Source: an uncultured Cellvibrio sp.
GTDB lineage: Bacteria > Pseudomonadota > Gammaproteobacteria > Pseudomonadales > Cellvibrionaceae
DNA: 64,000 nucleotides
Assembly: GCA_937958105.1 (NCBI GenBank)
Contig: CALFXJ010000006.1
Location: 186,001-250,000, forward strand
Reading direction: 5' to 3'
The translations under genes and the position numbers were made by a program. A model generated the notes under the pieces. It saw nothing but the letters and a program-made list of their open reading frames with translations. It ran no database searches and was not told where the DNA came from. This document shows, one piece after another, positions 41,072-49,178 of this stretch. Each line of letters starts with the position of its first letter. Positions within the stretch are counted from its first letter, which is position 1.

Positions 41072-42022
41072 ATGGGTAAAGACCTTGATGTATTGCATCA
41101 GCGTGCGCTGGACGTACCCATGCAGATTGTTCCCTGGGCGCCTCTTAACGACAGGGGTATCAAGCTGATCATACGGCGCGATGACCTGATCGATCCTTAT
41201 CAGAGCGGTAACAAATTCTACAAACTCTTCTATAACCTGCTGGCTGCCAAAGAGCGCGGCATCCCTCAGTTATTAAGTTTTGGCGGAGCCTATTCCAACC
41301 ACCTTTATGCTTTGGCCGCAGCCGGGCACACGGCAGGAGTGCGCACGGTGGGCGTGGTGCGGGGCGAGCGCCCCACAATACTGAGTCCGACCCTGCAGGA
41401 TGCGGAAGCCTGGGGGATGAAGCTGTGTTTTGTGTCGCGGAGCGAATACCGTGCTGACAAAGCCGGATTACTGGAGTCTCTAAAGAAGACCTGCGGCGAT
41501 TTTCTGCTGGTTCCCGAAGGTGGCGCCAACCTTGACGGGGCGCGGGGAGCAGCTGCGATGGGCTGGGCTGTTACCACCCGCCTGGGCAATGCCTTCGACA
41601 CAGTATGTGTCCCCTGCGGGACTGGCAGTACCCTGGCCGGTATCGCCAGTGCCCTGCCAGCGGGTAAGACGGCCATTGGTTTTTCGGTCTTGAAGGGTGA
41701 GGGCGGGTTGGGGCGGGAGATTGCCCGGATGTATCAGGCGTGCCTGTCGCTGAATCCGGGGATGGATGTCGGTGCACACTGGCGCCTGATTACCGGTTAT
41801 CATGGCGGCGGTTACGCGCGGAAGCTGCCGTCAGTGCTGCGGACATTCTGGCACGACTTTGAAGCTGAGACCGGCATACTGCTGGATCCCGTCTATAGTT
41901 TGAAGATGTTTTGGGGTATAGCCCAGCTTGCGGCGCAGGGATATTGGAAGCCGGGCACGCGGCTGGTAGCGGTGCACACCGGTGGATTGCAGGGCAGGCG
42001 GGGATTTCTCCCGGCGGTGTAA
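41072..42022 (+). CDS. D-cysteine desulfhydrase / ACC-deaminase-like PLP enzyme
   Basis: A 316-residue fold-type II PLP protein. IRRDDLIDPYQSGNKFYKLFYN contains the PLP lysine (K48). LLSFGGAYSNHLYALAA binds the substrate carboxylate. CVPCGTGSTLAGIASAL is the phosphate loop. HTGGLQGRRGF closes the fold. This pattern is shared by ACC deaminase and D-cysteine desulfhydrase; most bacterial chromosomal members act on D-cysteine or related amino acids, so ACC deamination should not be assumed. It starts 37 nt after the coiled-coil gene, possibly co-transcribed. Confidence 0.87.
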   Translation: MGKDLDVLHQRALDVPMQIVPWAPLNDRGIKLIIRRDDLIDPYQSGNKFYKLFYNLLAAKERGIPQLLSFGGAYSNHLYALAAAGHTAGVRTVGVVRGERPTILSPTLQDAEAWGMKLCFVSRSEYRADKAGLLESLKKTCGDFLLVPEGGANLDGARGAAAMGWAVTTRLGNAFDTVCVPCGTGSTLAGIASALPAGKTAIGFSVLKGEGGLGREIARMYQACLSLNPGMDVGAHWRLITGYHGGGYARKLPSVLRTFWHDFEAETGILLDPVYSLKMFWGIAQLAAQGYWKPGTRLVAVHTGGLQGRRGFLPAV

Positions 42023-42147
42023 TCCAGTGTTTTTTACAAGGGATAGGCTTTCAGGTAAACCTGGCGCTTGGTAAACGCCAGGCAATAAAAACAACAAATT
42101 CCAATCCGGCCGGGATGACTGGCTGGCGGTGAGAGGCAAGTCGTATC

Positions 42148-43281
42148 ATGCATGCAAACCAGAACCCTGTCCCTTCGCACATCGAGTTTGATTTGAATCT
42201 GACCCGCACCCTGGTGCCGTTGAAAGACATGAGCGAGAGTCATCTGCTCGCACTGCTGGAAGACGTTACGGTCGATGTGGCCTTTGCTGGCCAGACCATC
42301 TTTTCCCAAGGCCAGTACGACGGCCAGCATATCTACCTCCTGCATGGCAATGTTGCGCTGACCGCCGAAGACGGCAGTAAGAGCCTCATCAAGGGGCGTT
42401 CTTCACTGATGCCCATCGGACATCATCAGCCCCGCATGCACACCGCTGTGGCCGAAACCGACTGTAATCTGCTGCGCATCGACAGTGAACGGCTGGACAA
42501 ACTGCTGACCTGGAGCGAGGTTGCGGATTATCTGCAGCTGGTTATTTCCCGCCAGCGCGATCTGGATGAAGACGTGGACTGGATGATGACGGTGTTGAAG
42601 TCCAATCTGTTCTTTAAGGTACCGCCACATAATGTTGAACATATCTTCATGCATCTGACGCCGCAGGTAGTCTATGCAGGGGACGTGGTTATCCGGCAGG
42701 GTGAGGTGGGTGATCAGTGCTACTTCATCAAAGAGGGCGACGCTGAGGTAACGCGCCATGTTAATGGCTCATGGCAGCACGTGGCTGATATCAGTGTAGG
42801 GCGCTGTTTTGGAGAAGATGCGCTGGTGAATGAAACGGTGCGCAATGCCTCTGTCACCATGCGCAGCGACGGTGTGCTGATGCGTCTTGATAAACAGGAC
42901 TTTTATCGATTGCTGAAGGAGCCGGTGGTTGCCTGTCTGGAGCTGGATCAACTGGAGCTGGCGATGGCAGAGGGTGCTGTCGCTGTGGATGTGCGCAGTG
43001 AAGAAGAGTACAGCGAGCAGCATCTGCAGCGCGCCGTGAATATTCCGCTGCGCGTGTTGAGTATCAAGTCCCGTTTGCTGGCCCAGGACAAGCTTTACCT
43101 GTTCTATTGCGATACCGGGCGGCGCAGCCGTGCGGCGGCTCACTTGCTGGCCCAGCAGGGCTACAAGGTTCTGGCGCTGGCGGATTGTCCGTCGTTATTC
43201 AGCCACAGCCGCTGGAAACCATTGCTTGAGGATCATCACAACTACGTATTGCGCGATGGCGTGTCGGTCCAGGGCCAGTGA
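42148..43281 (+). CDS. Double cNMP-binding domain fused to a rhodanese domain
   Basis: A 377-residue three-domain protein. Residues about 20-130 form a first cyclic-nucleotide-binding-like domain without a canonical phosphate-binding cassette. Residues about 145-255 form a second one with an intact cassette, CFGEDALVNETVRNASVTM, including the Glu and Arg that bind the cyclic phosphate. Residues about 268-375 form a rhodanese domain (AVDVRSEEEYSEQHLQRAVN) with active-site Cys321 in LFYCDTGRRSRAA. No HTH or kinase domain is present, so the expected output is sulfur transfer or a redox/regulatory action gated by cAMP or cGMP (inference). Its 3' end overlaps the convergent DUF1853 gene by 40 nt. 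Confidence 0.88.
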   Translation: MHANQNPVPSHIEFDLNLTRTLVPLKDMSESHLLALLEDVTVDVAFAGQTIFSQGQYDGQHIYLLHGNVALTAEDGSKSLIKGRSSLMPIGHHQPRMHTAVAETDCNLLRIDSERLDKLLTWSEVADYLQLVISRQRDLDEDVDWMMTVLKSNLFFKVPPHNVEHIFMHLTPQVVYAGDVVIRQGEVGDQCYFIKEGDAEVTRHVNGSWQHVADISVGRCFGEDALVNETVRNASVTMRSDGVLMRLDKQDFYRLLKEPVVACLELDQLELAMAEGAVAVDVRSEEEYSEQHLQRAVNIPLRVLSIKSRLLAQDKLYLFYCDTGRRSRAAAHLLAQQGYKVLALADCPSLFSHSRWKPLLEDHHNYVLRDGVSVQGQ

Positions 43282-44153
43282 TCCGGCACCACAAAACCGC
43301 GCAGTTTTTCCTCCCACGCATCATCCTGTTTTGAAACGGCCGCAATCAGTTGCGGCCGGTCCCTGTCTCCCACCCAGTGCTGTAGATAATCCCGCAACTG
43401 ATCCCGTGACAGAAGTGCGTGGATGTCCGCTGTCCGCGCCGGTGAGAGCCACTGATGGCGCGGCAGGACCAGCCAGTAATACGTAGCCGCAGCATCAAAT
43501 TGACTCAGATACCACCAGTATCCCCGCAGATGATGAGGGTGCGCGTGGCGTGGGGCCGACATGGCCTGATGGGTTGGGTAGAAGAGGTAGCCTTGCAGGC
43601 AGAGCGCGCTGTGCCAGTTTTCTCCCGTAACCAGCGCGGCCAGGGCGGATTGACTGGCAGGATGAAAACGCAGGGGTAATTGATGTTCGAGCATCCGCTC
43701 TACTTTGATGTCGAGCCGGTCGTTGCAGTTGGGGCCGATCCAGTGCGACCACTCGCTGAACGGCTGCGTCTGCCCCGGCAGCCCCAGATAGAACTTCACC
43801 GCAGCTTCGCTGTGCCATATGGTTTCGCCATCCTGCACGATGAAGTCGAAGGCACCCAGCGTCTGCCCCTGTTCCACGATCTGCAGGTTATGAGCCAGCA
43901 AGCGGTAACGGGGGTGGTGTTGCCAGTAAAACCGCCAGAGACTTTCGTAGTAAATCCCCAGCCGCGTACTTTTCAGCTGTGACAGCTCGTCGATTAATAC
44001 CTGAGGGGCCTGATCGAGATCAGCCAGCCAGCGCTCATCGTACATGGCGTCGGTTGGCCAGATGCTGATGTGCTGATCGGGCACGTCGACCAGCAGCGGC
44101 GTACTGGAACAACACCAGGCGAGATCACGGACAACCTGATGATTGAAAGGCAT
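43242..44153 (-). CDS. DUF1853 protein
   Basis: A 303-residue protein fitting DUF1853, a proteobacterial family that I recall as uncharacterised and perhaps nuclease-like. Recognisable stretches are VVRDLAWCCSSTPLL, RLGIYYESLWRFYWQHHP, GAFDFIVQDGETIWHSEAAVKFYLG (an acidic/Glu-x-Lys layout reminiscent of PD-(D/E)XK cores: D, E, VKF) and LDIKVERMLEHQLPL. The nuclease idea is inference. It overlaps the end of the cNMP/rhodanese gene by 40 nt, tail to tail. Confidence 0.78.
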   Translation of the reverse strand: MPFNHQVVRDLAWCCSSTPLLVDVPDQHISIWPTDAMYDERWLADLDQAPQVLIDELSQLKSTRLGIYYESLWRFYWQHHPRYRLLAHNLQIVEQGQTLGAFDFIVQDGETIWHSEAAVKFYLGLPGQTQPFSEWSHWIGPNCNDRLDIKVERMLEHQLPLRFHPASQSALAALVTGENWHSALCLQGYLFYPTHQAMSAPRHAHPHHLRGYWWYLSQFDAAATYYWLVLPRHQWLSPARTADIHALLSRDQLRDYLQHWVGDRDRPQLIAAVSKQDDAWEEKLRGFVVPDHWPWTDTPSRNT

Positions 44154-44256
44154 CTGATGTGCTCCAGCTTGAGAGAGATGCCGGTGATTATCCCGTTAAC
44201 CCCGATTCCGGACAACGCCTGCAGTACGAGACCCCTCGCACCGCAGGCGATCGCCA

Positions 44257-45729
44257 TTACTGCCGCACCAGCTCAAACTGCTGGTTAAGCGCGCCGGCGA
44301 TGCATTCCCACTGCATCAGGTTGCGGCCATCCGCCGTGGAATTGCCGTCTATATCCAGACATTTCTCACTGTTGCGATTGATGATGCGCCATCTGCCACT
44401 GCCGGCGCTCTGAAAGCGGAACTGCTGATTGGGTCCGCCGGCATAGCTCCACAGCATTACGTTGGCACCGTTCGCTGTGGAAAATGAGTCCACATCCAGC
44501 GCCTTGTCCGGAGCGTGAACGGGAGAGATGCGATGGAAATTGCCGTCCACCGGGGTGATCCGCCATTTCTGGCAGTCGTTGTTCAGCCAGGTCCATTGCT
44601 GCACATTGGTGCCGTTGTTGGTTTCACACCAGGTCGTGTCCAGCGCCTTGCCGCTGTGAACCGGTACCAGGCGGTAGGTCCCATTGATAGTGCCGTTGTT
44701 GGAGCCACTGCTGGAGGAAGAGCCGGAACCGCCCGGTGGCGTACCGACCGAACTGCAGCCGGTCACCCGCAGACTCACGTTGTTGCTCCGTACCAGCTGG
44801 CAGTTAGGGTTGCCGCTGGCTACCGTACCGCTCAATACGTGTGTATTGGAGGCATCCTCAAGGAAGATTCCATGAGAAGTGGTGTTGGCAATATCCACGT
44901 AATTGACGGTGGTACCCTGGCTGCCGGATACGCTGAAGAAACCGCGTCCGGAATTGCGGGAGTACACACTGTTGACGGTTACGTTCGGGCCATTGTTATT
45001 GGCTACACGGAAGGTGGCGTAGCCGCCGCCGCGATTGTTGTAATGCCCGATCACATTACCCACGGTGCCGTTGCGGGAATCGTTCAGCAGCAAGCCGCAG
45101 CCGCCACTGTTGGTGACGGTGACGTCGCCGATGGTAAAGCCGTCGATGCCGTAGGTCTCGATGCCGTGACCTGCGGAGCCGTTGATGTTGATGTTGCCGC
45201 TGATGGTCAGGTTGCGCGCCGTTCCGGTCGATGCATCAACCCGTATCCCCAGGCCTACCGGATTATTATTGTTCAGGTCCATGGTGATGTTGTGCAGCAG
45301 GACATTGGAGCAGCCGCGAAACCATACGCCGTAGCGGGGATTGCCGGTGACATGCAGGTTTCTGACGGTAATGTTGTCGCGCCGGTCGCAATAGATAGGC
45401 ACGACCAGTTCGCCGCCGTTGGCATTGACTTGATGTCCGTGAAAATCCAGAGTCTGCCCCGCACGGGGGCGAATAGCGTAAACGTCGCCGCCGTCGGGAC
45501 CGCTGTCGCCCGAGTTGCGGATATTAACAGTGCCGGTGCCCATGTTATTGATAGCGGCATTGATCGCATCGAAGTAGCGGCTGCCCTGGTACACGGTATT
45601 GCCATCTACCCGTGCGAGCCAGCTGCCGTTGGTGCGTGTGACTTCAGCATCGGCGGCAGCCAGGGAACTCCAGAGGGGGCACATCAGAAGAACGAGGGCA
45701 AAGGTCAGGTATCGTTGTTTTGGTTTCAT
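44257..45729 (-). CDS. Secreted parallel beta-helix protein with C-terminal ricin-B (CBM13-like) domain
   Basis: A 490-residue exported protein. A signal peptide (about 1-27, ending SLAAADA) precedes a right-handed beta-helix (about 50-325) built from short Asn/Gly-rich coils such as NITVRNLHVTGNPRYGVWFR and GFTIGDVTVTNSGGCGLLLN. A GSGSSSSSGSNNG linker follows, then a ricin-B-type lectin (about 345-490) with repeated QxW/QxF units (NVQQWTW, NQQFRF, NQQFELV). The architecture is that of a polysaccharide-binding or -degrading enzyme such as a pectate-lyase-like protein, but I cannot identify catalytic residues or substrate. A good ribosome site (GAGAGG) precedes ATG 45729. Confidence 0.88.
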   Translation of the reverse strand: MKPKQRYLTFALVLLMCPLWSSLAAADAEVTRTNGSWLARVDGNTVYQGSRYFDAINAAINNMGTGTVNIRNSGDSGPDGGDVYAIRPRAGQTLDFHGHQVNANGGELVVPIYCDRRDNITVRNLHVTGNPRYGVWFRGCSNVLLHNITMDLNNNNPVGLGIRVDASTGTARNLTISGNININGSAGHGIETYGIDGFTIGDVTVTNSGGCGLLLNDSRNGTVGNVIGHYNNRGGGYATFRVANNNGPNVTVNSVYSRNSGRGFFSVSGSQGTTVNYVDIANTTSHGIFLEDASNTHVLSGTVASGNPNCQLVRSNNVSLRVTGCSSVGTPPGGSGSSSSSGSNNGTINGTYRLVPVHSGKALDTTWCETNNGTNVQQWTWLNNDCQKWRITPVDGNFHRISPVHAPDKALDVDSFSTANGANVMLWSYAGGPNQQFRFQSAGSGRWRIINRNSEKCLDIDGNSTADGRNLMQWECIAGALNQQFELVRQ

Positions 45730-45960
45730 CGTATCCTCTCACTATGATTATTGTTGGATAGGGTGAAGCAGGAGAAAGCAGGGCTCCCGCGGGTTGAGCT
45801 ACAGGTTAGGTACCACCGCCGAATTGTATGATATATCTGCCGATGATTTGTCTGACAAAAGTGGTCTCTGTGATCAAGCACACAATCGACAAGCCTGGTG
45901 TAAACACACGTGCCAAAAGGAACCCCCGCTTTTTTCAGCCGTCACAACGGACGAAGCCGC

Positions 45961-45966
45961 TATAAT
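45961..45966 (+). promoter_or_regulatory. -10 element of the nadK promoter
   Basis: A perfect TATAAT lies 34 nt before the nadK ATG, followed by GGC. No good -35 is visible at 16-18 nt, so the full promoter is uncertain. Confidence 0.45.
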
Positions 45967-45999
45967 GGCCGCCCTGTCGAATTTTGAAACGGATACTCC

Positions 46000-46899
46000 A
46001 TGACTCAATTCTCAACCGTTGGACTTATCGGCCATCTCAACAGCGAGCGCGCCATCTATTCCATCAAGCGGCTGATTCGCTTCCTGCAGCAACGGGGCAT
46101 CTGTTTTGTGCTGGAGGAGGAGACCGCAGCGCTGATTACCGATGTCCATCTCGTTGAAGGCGCGCTGCACATCGTCAATATCGATGCCCTCGGGCAGACC
46201 TGCGATCTGGTGATCGTAGTGGGCGGTGACGGCAGTCTGTTACGCAGCGGGCGCGCCCTGGCTAAATACAATGTGCCTCTGCTGGGGGTGAATCGCGGAC
46301 GGCTGGGCTTCCTCACGGACATCACTCCGGAAGATATCGAAACCCGGGTGGAAGAAGTGCTCAACGGCAAATATGTTGTCGACAACCGGTTCCTGCTGGA
46401 TATGACTGTCATGCGGCAGGGGCAGGCGATTGGCACCGGGGATGCCCTCAATGATGTGGTACTGCACCCCGGCCAGTTCATCCATATGCTGGAGTTCGAG
46501 CTGTATATCGACGGTTTCTTTGTCACCAGCCAGCGCTCGGACGGGATGATCGTCTCAACGCCCACCGGCTCTACCGCTTACGCCCTGAGTGGTGGCGGTC
46601 CCATCATGCATCCCAAGCTGGATGCCATTGTCCTGGTTCCCATGAATCCGCACACCCTGAGCAGCCGTCCAATAGTGGTGGCCGGGGACAGCGAGATTAA
46701 AATTCTGGTGGGTGAGCACAACACTGCTGTCCCCATGGTTACCTGTGATGGCCAGACCCATGTAGAGGTCAGCGCATCCGATGAGATCCACATCCGGAAA
46801 AAGCCCCACACGCTCAAGCTTATCCACCCGCTCAACCACAACTTCTATGAACGCTGTCGCTCCAAGCTGGGGTGGGGTGGTCACCTGCTGAATTCATGA
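46000..46899 (+). CDS. nadK: NAD kinase
   Basis: A 299-residue enzyme that phosphorylates NAD to NADP. VVGGDGSLLRSGRALAKYNV (GGDG), GVNRGRLGFLTDI, DGMIVSTPTGSTAYALSGGGPI and LVPMNPHTLSSRPIVV are the diagnostic motifs in order. Length is typical. It heads a compact plus-strand group (phosphatase 3 nt downstream, then rhomboid, YeaC-like and pepN). Confidence 0.96.
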   Translation: MTQFSTVGLIGHLNSERAIYSIKRLIRFLQQRGICFVLEEETAALITDVHLVEGALHIVNIDALGQTCDLVIVVGGDGSLLRSGRALAKYNVPLLGVNRGRLGFLTDITPEDIETRVEEVLNGKYVVDNRFLLDMTVMRQGQAIGTGDALNDVVLHPGQFIHMLEFELYIDGFFVTSQRSDGMIVSTPTGSTAYALSGGGPIMHPKLDAIVLVPMNPHTLSSRPIVVAGDSEIKILVGEHNTAVPMVTCDGQTHVEVSASDEIHIRKKPHTLKLIHPLNHNFYERCRSKLGWGGHLLNS

Positions 46900-46902
46900 T
46901 CT

Positions 46903-47901
46903 ATGTCGAGTGACCCCGTTGTAGACCAATTACCTCCTGTCACAGGCTATGACCTGATCGGTGACGTGCATGGCTGTGCTGCCACGCTGGGCCGTCTGCT
47001 GGAGCGCATGGGCTACCACAAGGTGGGTGGCGTCTATCAGCACCCCAGACGCCGGGCGATCTTTCTGGGTGATATTGTGGATCGAGGTCCACGGGTGCGG
47101 GAGGCGCTGCATATTGTGCGCGATATGGTGGAGCGCGGCAGTGCGCAGATGATCATCGGCAACCATGAGTTTAATGCGATCACCTACTGCACGCCTGCCA
47201 GACCTGGCAGCGACCGCGATTACCTCCGGCCCCATATCCCGCGCAATACCCGCCAGATAGCGGAGACGCTGGAACAGTTTGCCAACTATCCTCATGAATG
47301 GAACGAGTTTATTGAATGGTTTAAAAAGCTGCCGCTGTTCCTGGAGATTGGCGGCGCGGCGGACTTCAGTCGTTTCCGGGTGGTTCATGCCTGCTGGGAT
47401 AACGAGCTGATTGCGGCCCATTGCGAGCGCTACGGCAGCGGCCATTTCGATATGGATTTTGTGTACGCTTCGGCCGAACAGGGTACGCTCGAAGCCCGCA
47501 CCAAGCAGCGGCTCACCAGTGGGGTGGATCTTCCCCTGCCGGAAGGCGTCAAGATTGTATCCAGCGATGGCTACGTGCGTGACACCTTCCGTACCAAATT
47601 CTGGGTGCCGCAGCCGGAGAACTACGGAGAACTTTTATTCCAGCCGGACCCGCTGCCGGACGACATTGCGCGGGCGCCTATCCGGCCGGAGCACCGGCAG
47701 CAGATGGTGAATTATGGTGCTGACCAGCCGCCGCTGTTCGTAGGACACTACTGGCTTAAAGGAAAACCCCAGCCCATCGCCCACAATCTGGCCTGCCTGG
47801 ATTACAGTGCCGTGAAGTACGGGCGGCTGGTGGCCTACCGCATGGACGGTGAAGCTCACCTCCGCGCGCACAAATATGTATGGGAATATGTGGACCCCTG
47901 A
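46903..47901 (+). CDS. Calcineurin-like metallophosphoesterase
   Basis: A 332-residue phosphoesterase. YDLIGDVHGCAATLGRLLERM, IFLGDIVDRGPRVREAL, IIGNHEFNAITYC and VVHACWDNELI supply the two-metal site of the PPP-like group. The roughly 100 C-terminal residues (from about VRDTFRTKFW) end in VGHYWLKG, with a further His, and PQPIAHNLACLDYS. The substrate is unknown; family members include protein phosphatases and Ap4A hydrolases. It starts 3 nt after nadK, so the two are coupled. An effect on dinucleotide pools is possible but unproven. Confidence 0.88.
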   Translation: MSSDPVVDQLPPVTGYDLIGDVHGCAATLGRLLERMGYHKVGGVYQHPRRRAIFLGDIVDRGPRVREALHIVRDMVERGSAQMIIGNHEFNAITYCTPARPGSDRDYLRPHIPRNTRQIAETLEQFANYPHEWNEFIEWFKKLPLFLEIGGAADFSRFRVVHACWDNELIAAHCERYGSGHFDMDFVYASAEQGTLEARTKQRLTSGVDLPLPEGVKIVSSDGYVRDTFRTKFWVPQPENYGELLFQPDPLPDDIARAPIRPEHRQQMVNYGADQPPLFVGHYWLKGKPQPIAHNLACLDYSAVKYGRLVAYRMDGEAHLRAHKYVWEYVDP

Positions 47902-47959
47902 CGGCGCTGTTATCCGACAGGCTTTTACTAACCGACTTTTTTACTGATAGAGACTGAAC

Positions 47960-48832
47960 GTGAACTGGATTGCGGTAAAGCATCTTCCCCTGGATCAGGA
48001 CCTGAGCGAATTGACGCGTTTCCTCCATCGTCGCGGGCTGAACTTCCGTGTGACCGAGGAGGGCGGGCGGCAGGTTATCGCTGTACAGGACCCGCAATAT
48101 GCTGAGCCCCTGAGTCAGTTGATTGATGATTTCCTGAGCGGCGAGGTTCAGTTACCCGCAGACGATCCCGCCGGCAACTGGCAACCGGAACCGCAGCCGA
48201 AAGGCATTCCCTTCTGGATGACGCCGGTCACCCTGATCCTGATTGTACTCAGCGGCATTGGAGCCCTGCTGACCCGCTCCGAATCCGGTCAGGTATGGGC
48301 GATGCTGTTTCTGCTGCTGGATGTCGCACCGGATTTCCGCAGTTTTTTATCCCTCGAAGACACCCTGGCGAATGGTCAGGTGTGGCGACTGATTACGCCG
48401 GCCTTTTTGCATTTCGGTCTGTTTCATTTTTTGTTCAACAGCCTGTGGATGTGGGATTTTGGGCGGCGACTGGAGTTGGGCCTGGGCCGCGGCTGGTACC
48501 TTGTATTTTTCGCAGTTACCGCAATCGCCGCTAACCTCACGCAATACTTCTGGGAAGCCTCGCCCTGGTTTGGCGGGATGTCCGGCGTCGTCTATGCCCT
48601 GGTGGGTTTCTTGTGGATCCGTCAACGGTTCGCGCCACACCCCTTGTTCGCCGTACCGGCGAGCATTATCGGATTTATGTTGTTCTGGCTGGTGCTGTGC
48701 ATGACCGGCATTGTTGATCAATTCATTGAAGGACGCGTGGCAAACGCTGCGCATGTCGGCGGGCTGATTGCCGGGATGATCCTCGGCGCCCTGTCCGGCG
48801 TGCAGGCGCGTAATCATTATTCCGCTCCGTAA
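47960..48832 (+). CDS. Rhomboid intramembrane serine protease
   Basis: A 290-residue protein. An N-terminal cytoplasmic domain of about 85 residues (WIAVKHLPLDQDLSELTRFL) is followed by six or so membrane helices. The catalytic Ser208 is in FGGMSGVVYALVGF (GxSG) and His265 in AAHVGGLIAGMI, the Ser-His dyad of active rhomboids. WMWDFGRRLELGLGRGWYL occupies the L1-loop region. The N-terminal domain is similar to that of GlpG-like proteins. The substrate is unknown. A gene of the nadK-pepN group. Confidence 0.92.
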   Translation: MNWIAVKHLPLDQDLSELTRFLHRRGLNFRVTEEGGRQVIAVQDPQYAEPLSQLIDDFLSGEVQLPADDPAGNWQPEPQPKGIPFWMTPVTLILIVLSGIGALLTRSESGQVWAMLFLLLDVAPDFRSFLSLEDTLANGQVWRLITPAFLHFGLFHFLFNSLWMWDFGRRLELGLGRGWYLVFFAVTAIAANLTQYFWEASPWFGGMSGVVYALVGFLWIRQRFAPHPLFAVPASIIGFMLFWLVLCMTGIVDQFIEGRVANAAHVGGLIAGMILGALSGVQARNHYSAP

Positions 48833-48863
48833 AAAGAGCACTCATTGTTTTTTGGAACGTCTT

Positions 48864-49127
48864 ATGGATGTACAACAACTTCTGTCCAGCTTAACGCCGG
48901 ATATTTATCGCAACCTGAAACGTGCTGTCGAGCTGGGTAAATGGCCGGACGGCAATCGTTTATCCGCGGAACAGCGCCAGCTGTGTATGCAGGCGATGAT
49001 CGCCTATGAACAGAAAAATCTGCCACCGGAACAGCACACTGGCTACATAGAACCGGAGCCCCATACCCATTGCGGCAGCGATGGTCATGATGACCCGGAT
49101 GAGCCCAAACCCATCAAGTGGCTTTGA
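48864..49127 (+). CDS. YeaC-like (DUF1315) protein
   Basis: An 87-residue protein matching DUF1315/YeaC: QQLLSSLTPDIYRNLKRAVE, LGKWPDGNRLSAEQ, CMQAMIAYEQKNLPPEQHTG. The C-terminal tail is rich in His, Asp and Pro (EPHTHCGSDGHDDPDEPKP), which could bind metal. Function unknown. ATG 48864 is preferred, with GGAACG upstream; a TTG at 48852 is the alternative. Confidence 0.82.
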   Translation: MDVQQLLSSLTPDIYRNLKRAVELGKWPDGNRLSAEQRQLCMQAMIAYEQKNLPPEQHTGYIEPEPHTHCGSDGHDDPDEPKPIKWL

Positions 49128-49178
49128 TGGTATCGCTGTCTCACACCATGTCTGCATGACGATGCTCAGGAAATTTGT

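Noticed and set aside
41072..42022. Annotation as ACC deaminase (plant-growth promotion)
   Set aside because: The motifs are shared with D-cysteine desulfhydrases, and nothing here supports ACC specificity.
45794..46003. 69-codon ORF starting with TTG and overlapping the nadK start
   Set aside because: The start is TTG without a ribosome site, the composition is not protein-like, and it spans the probable nadK -10 element.
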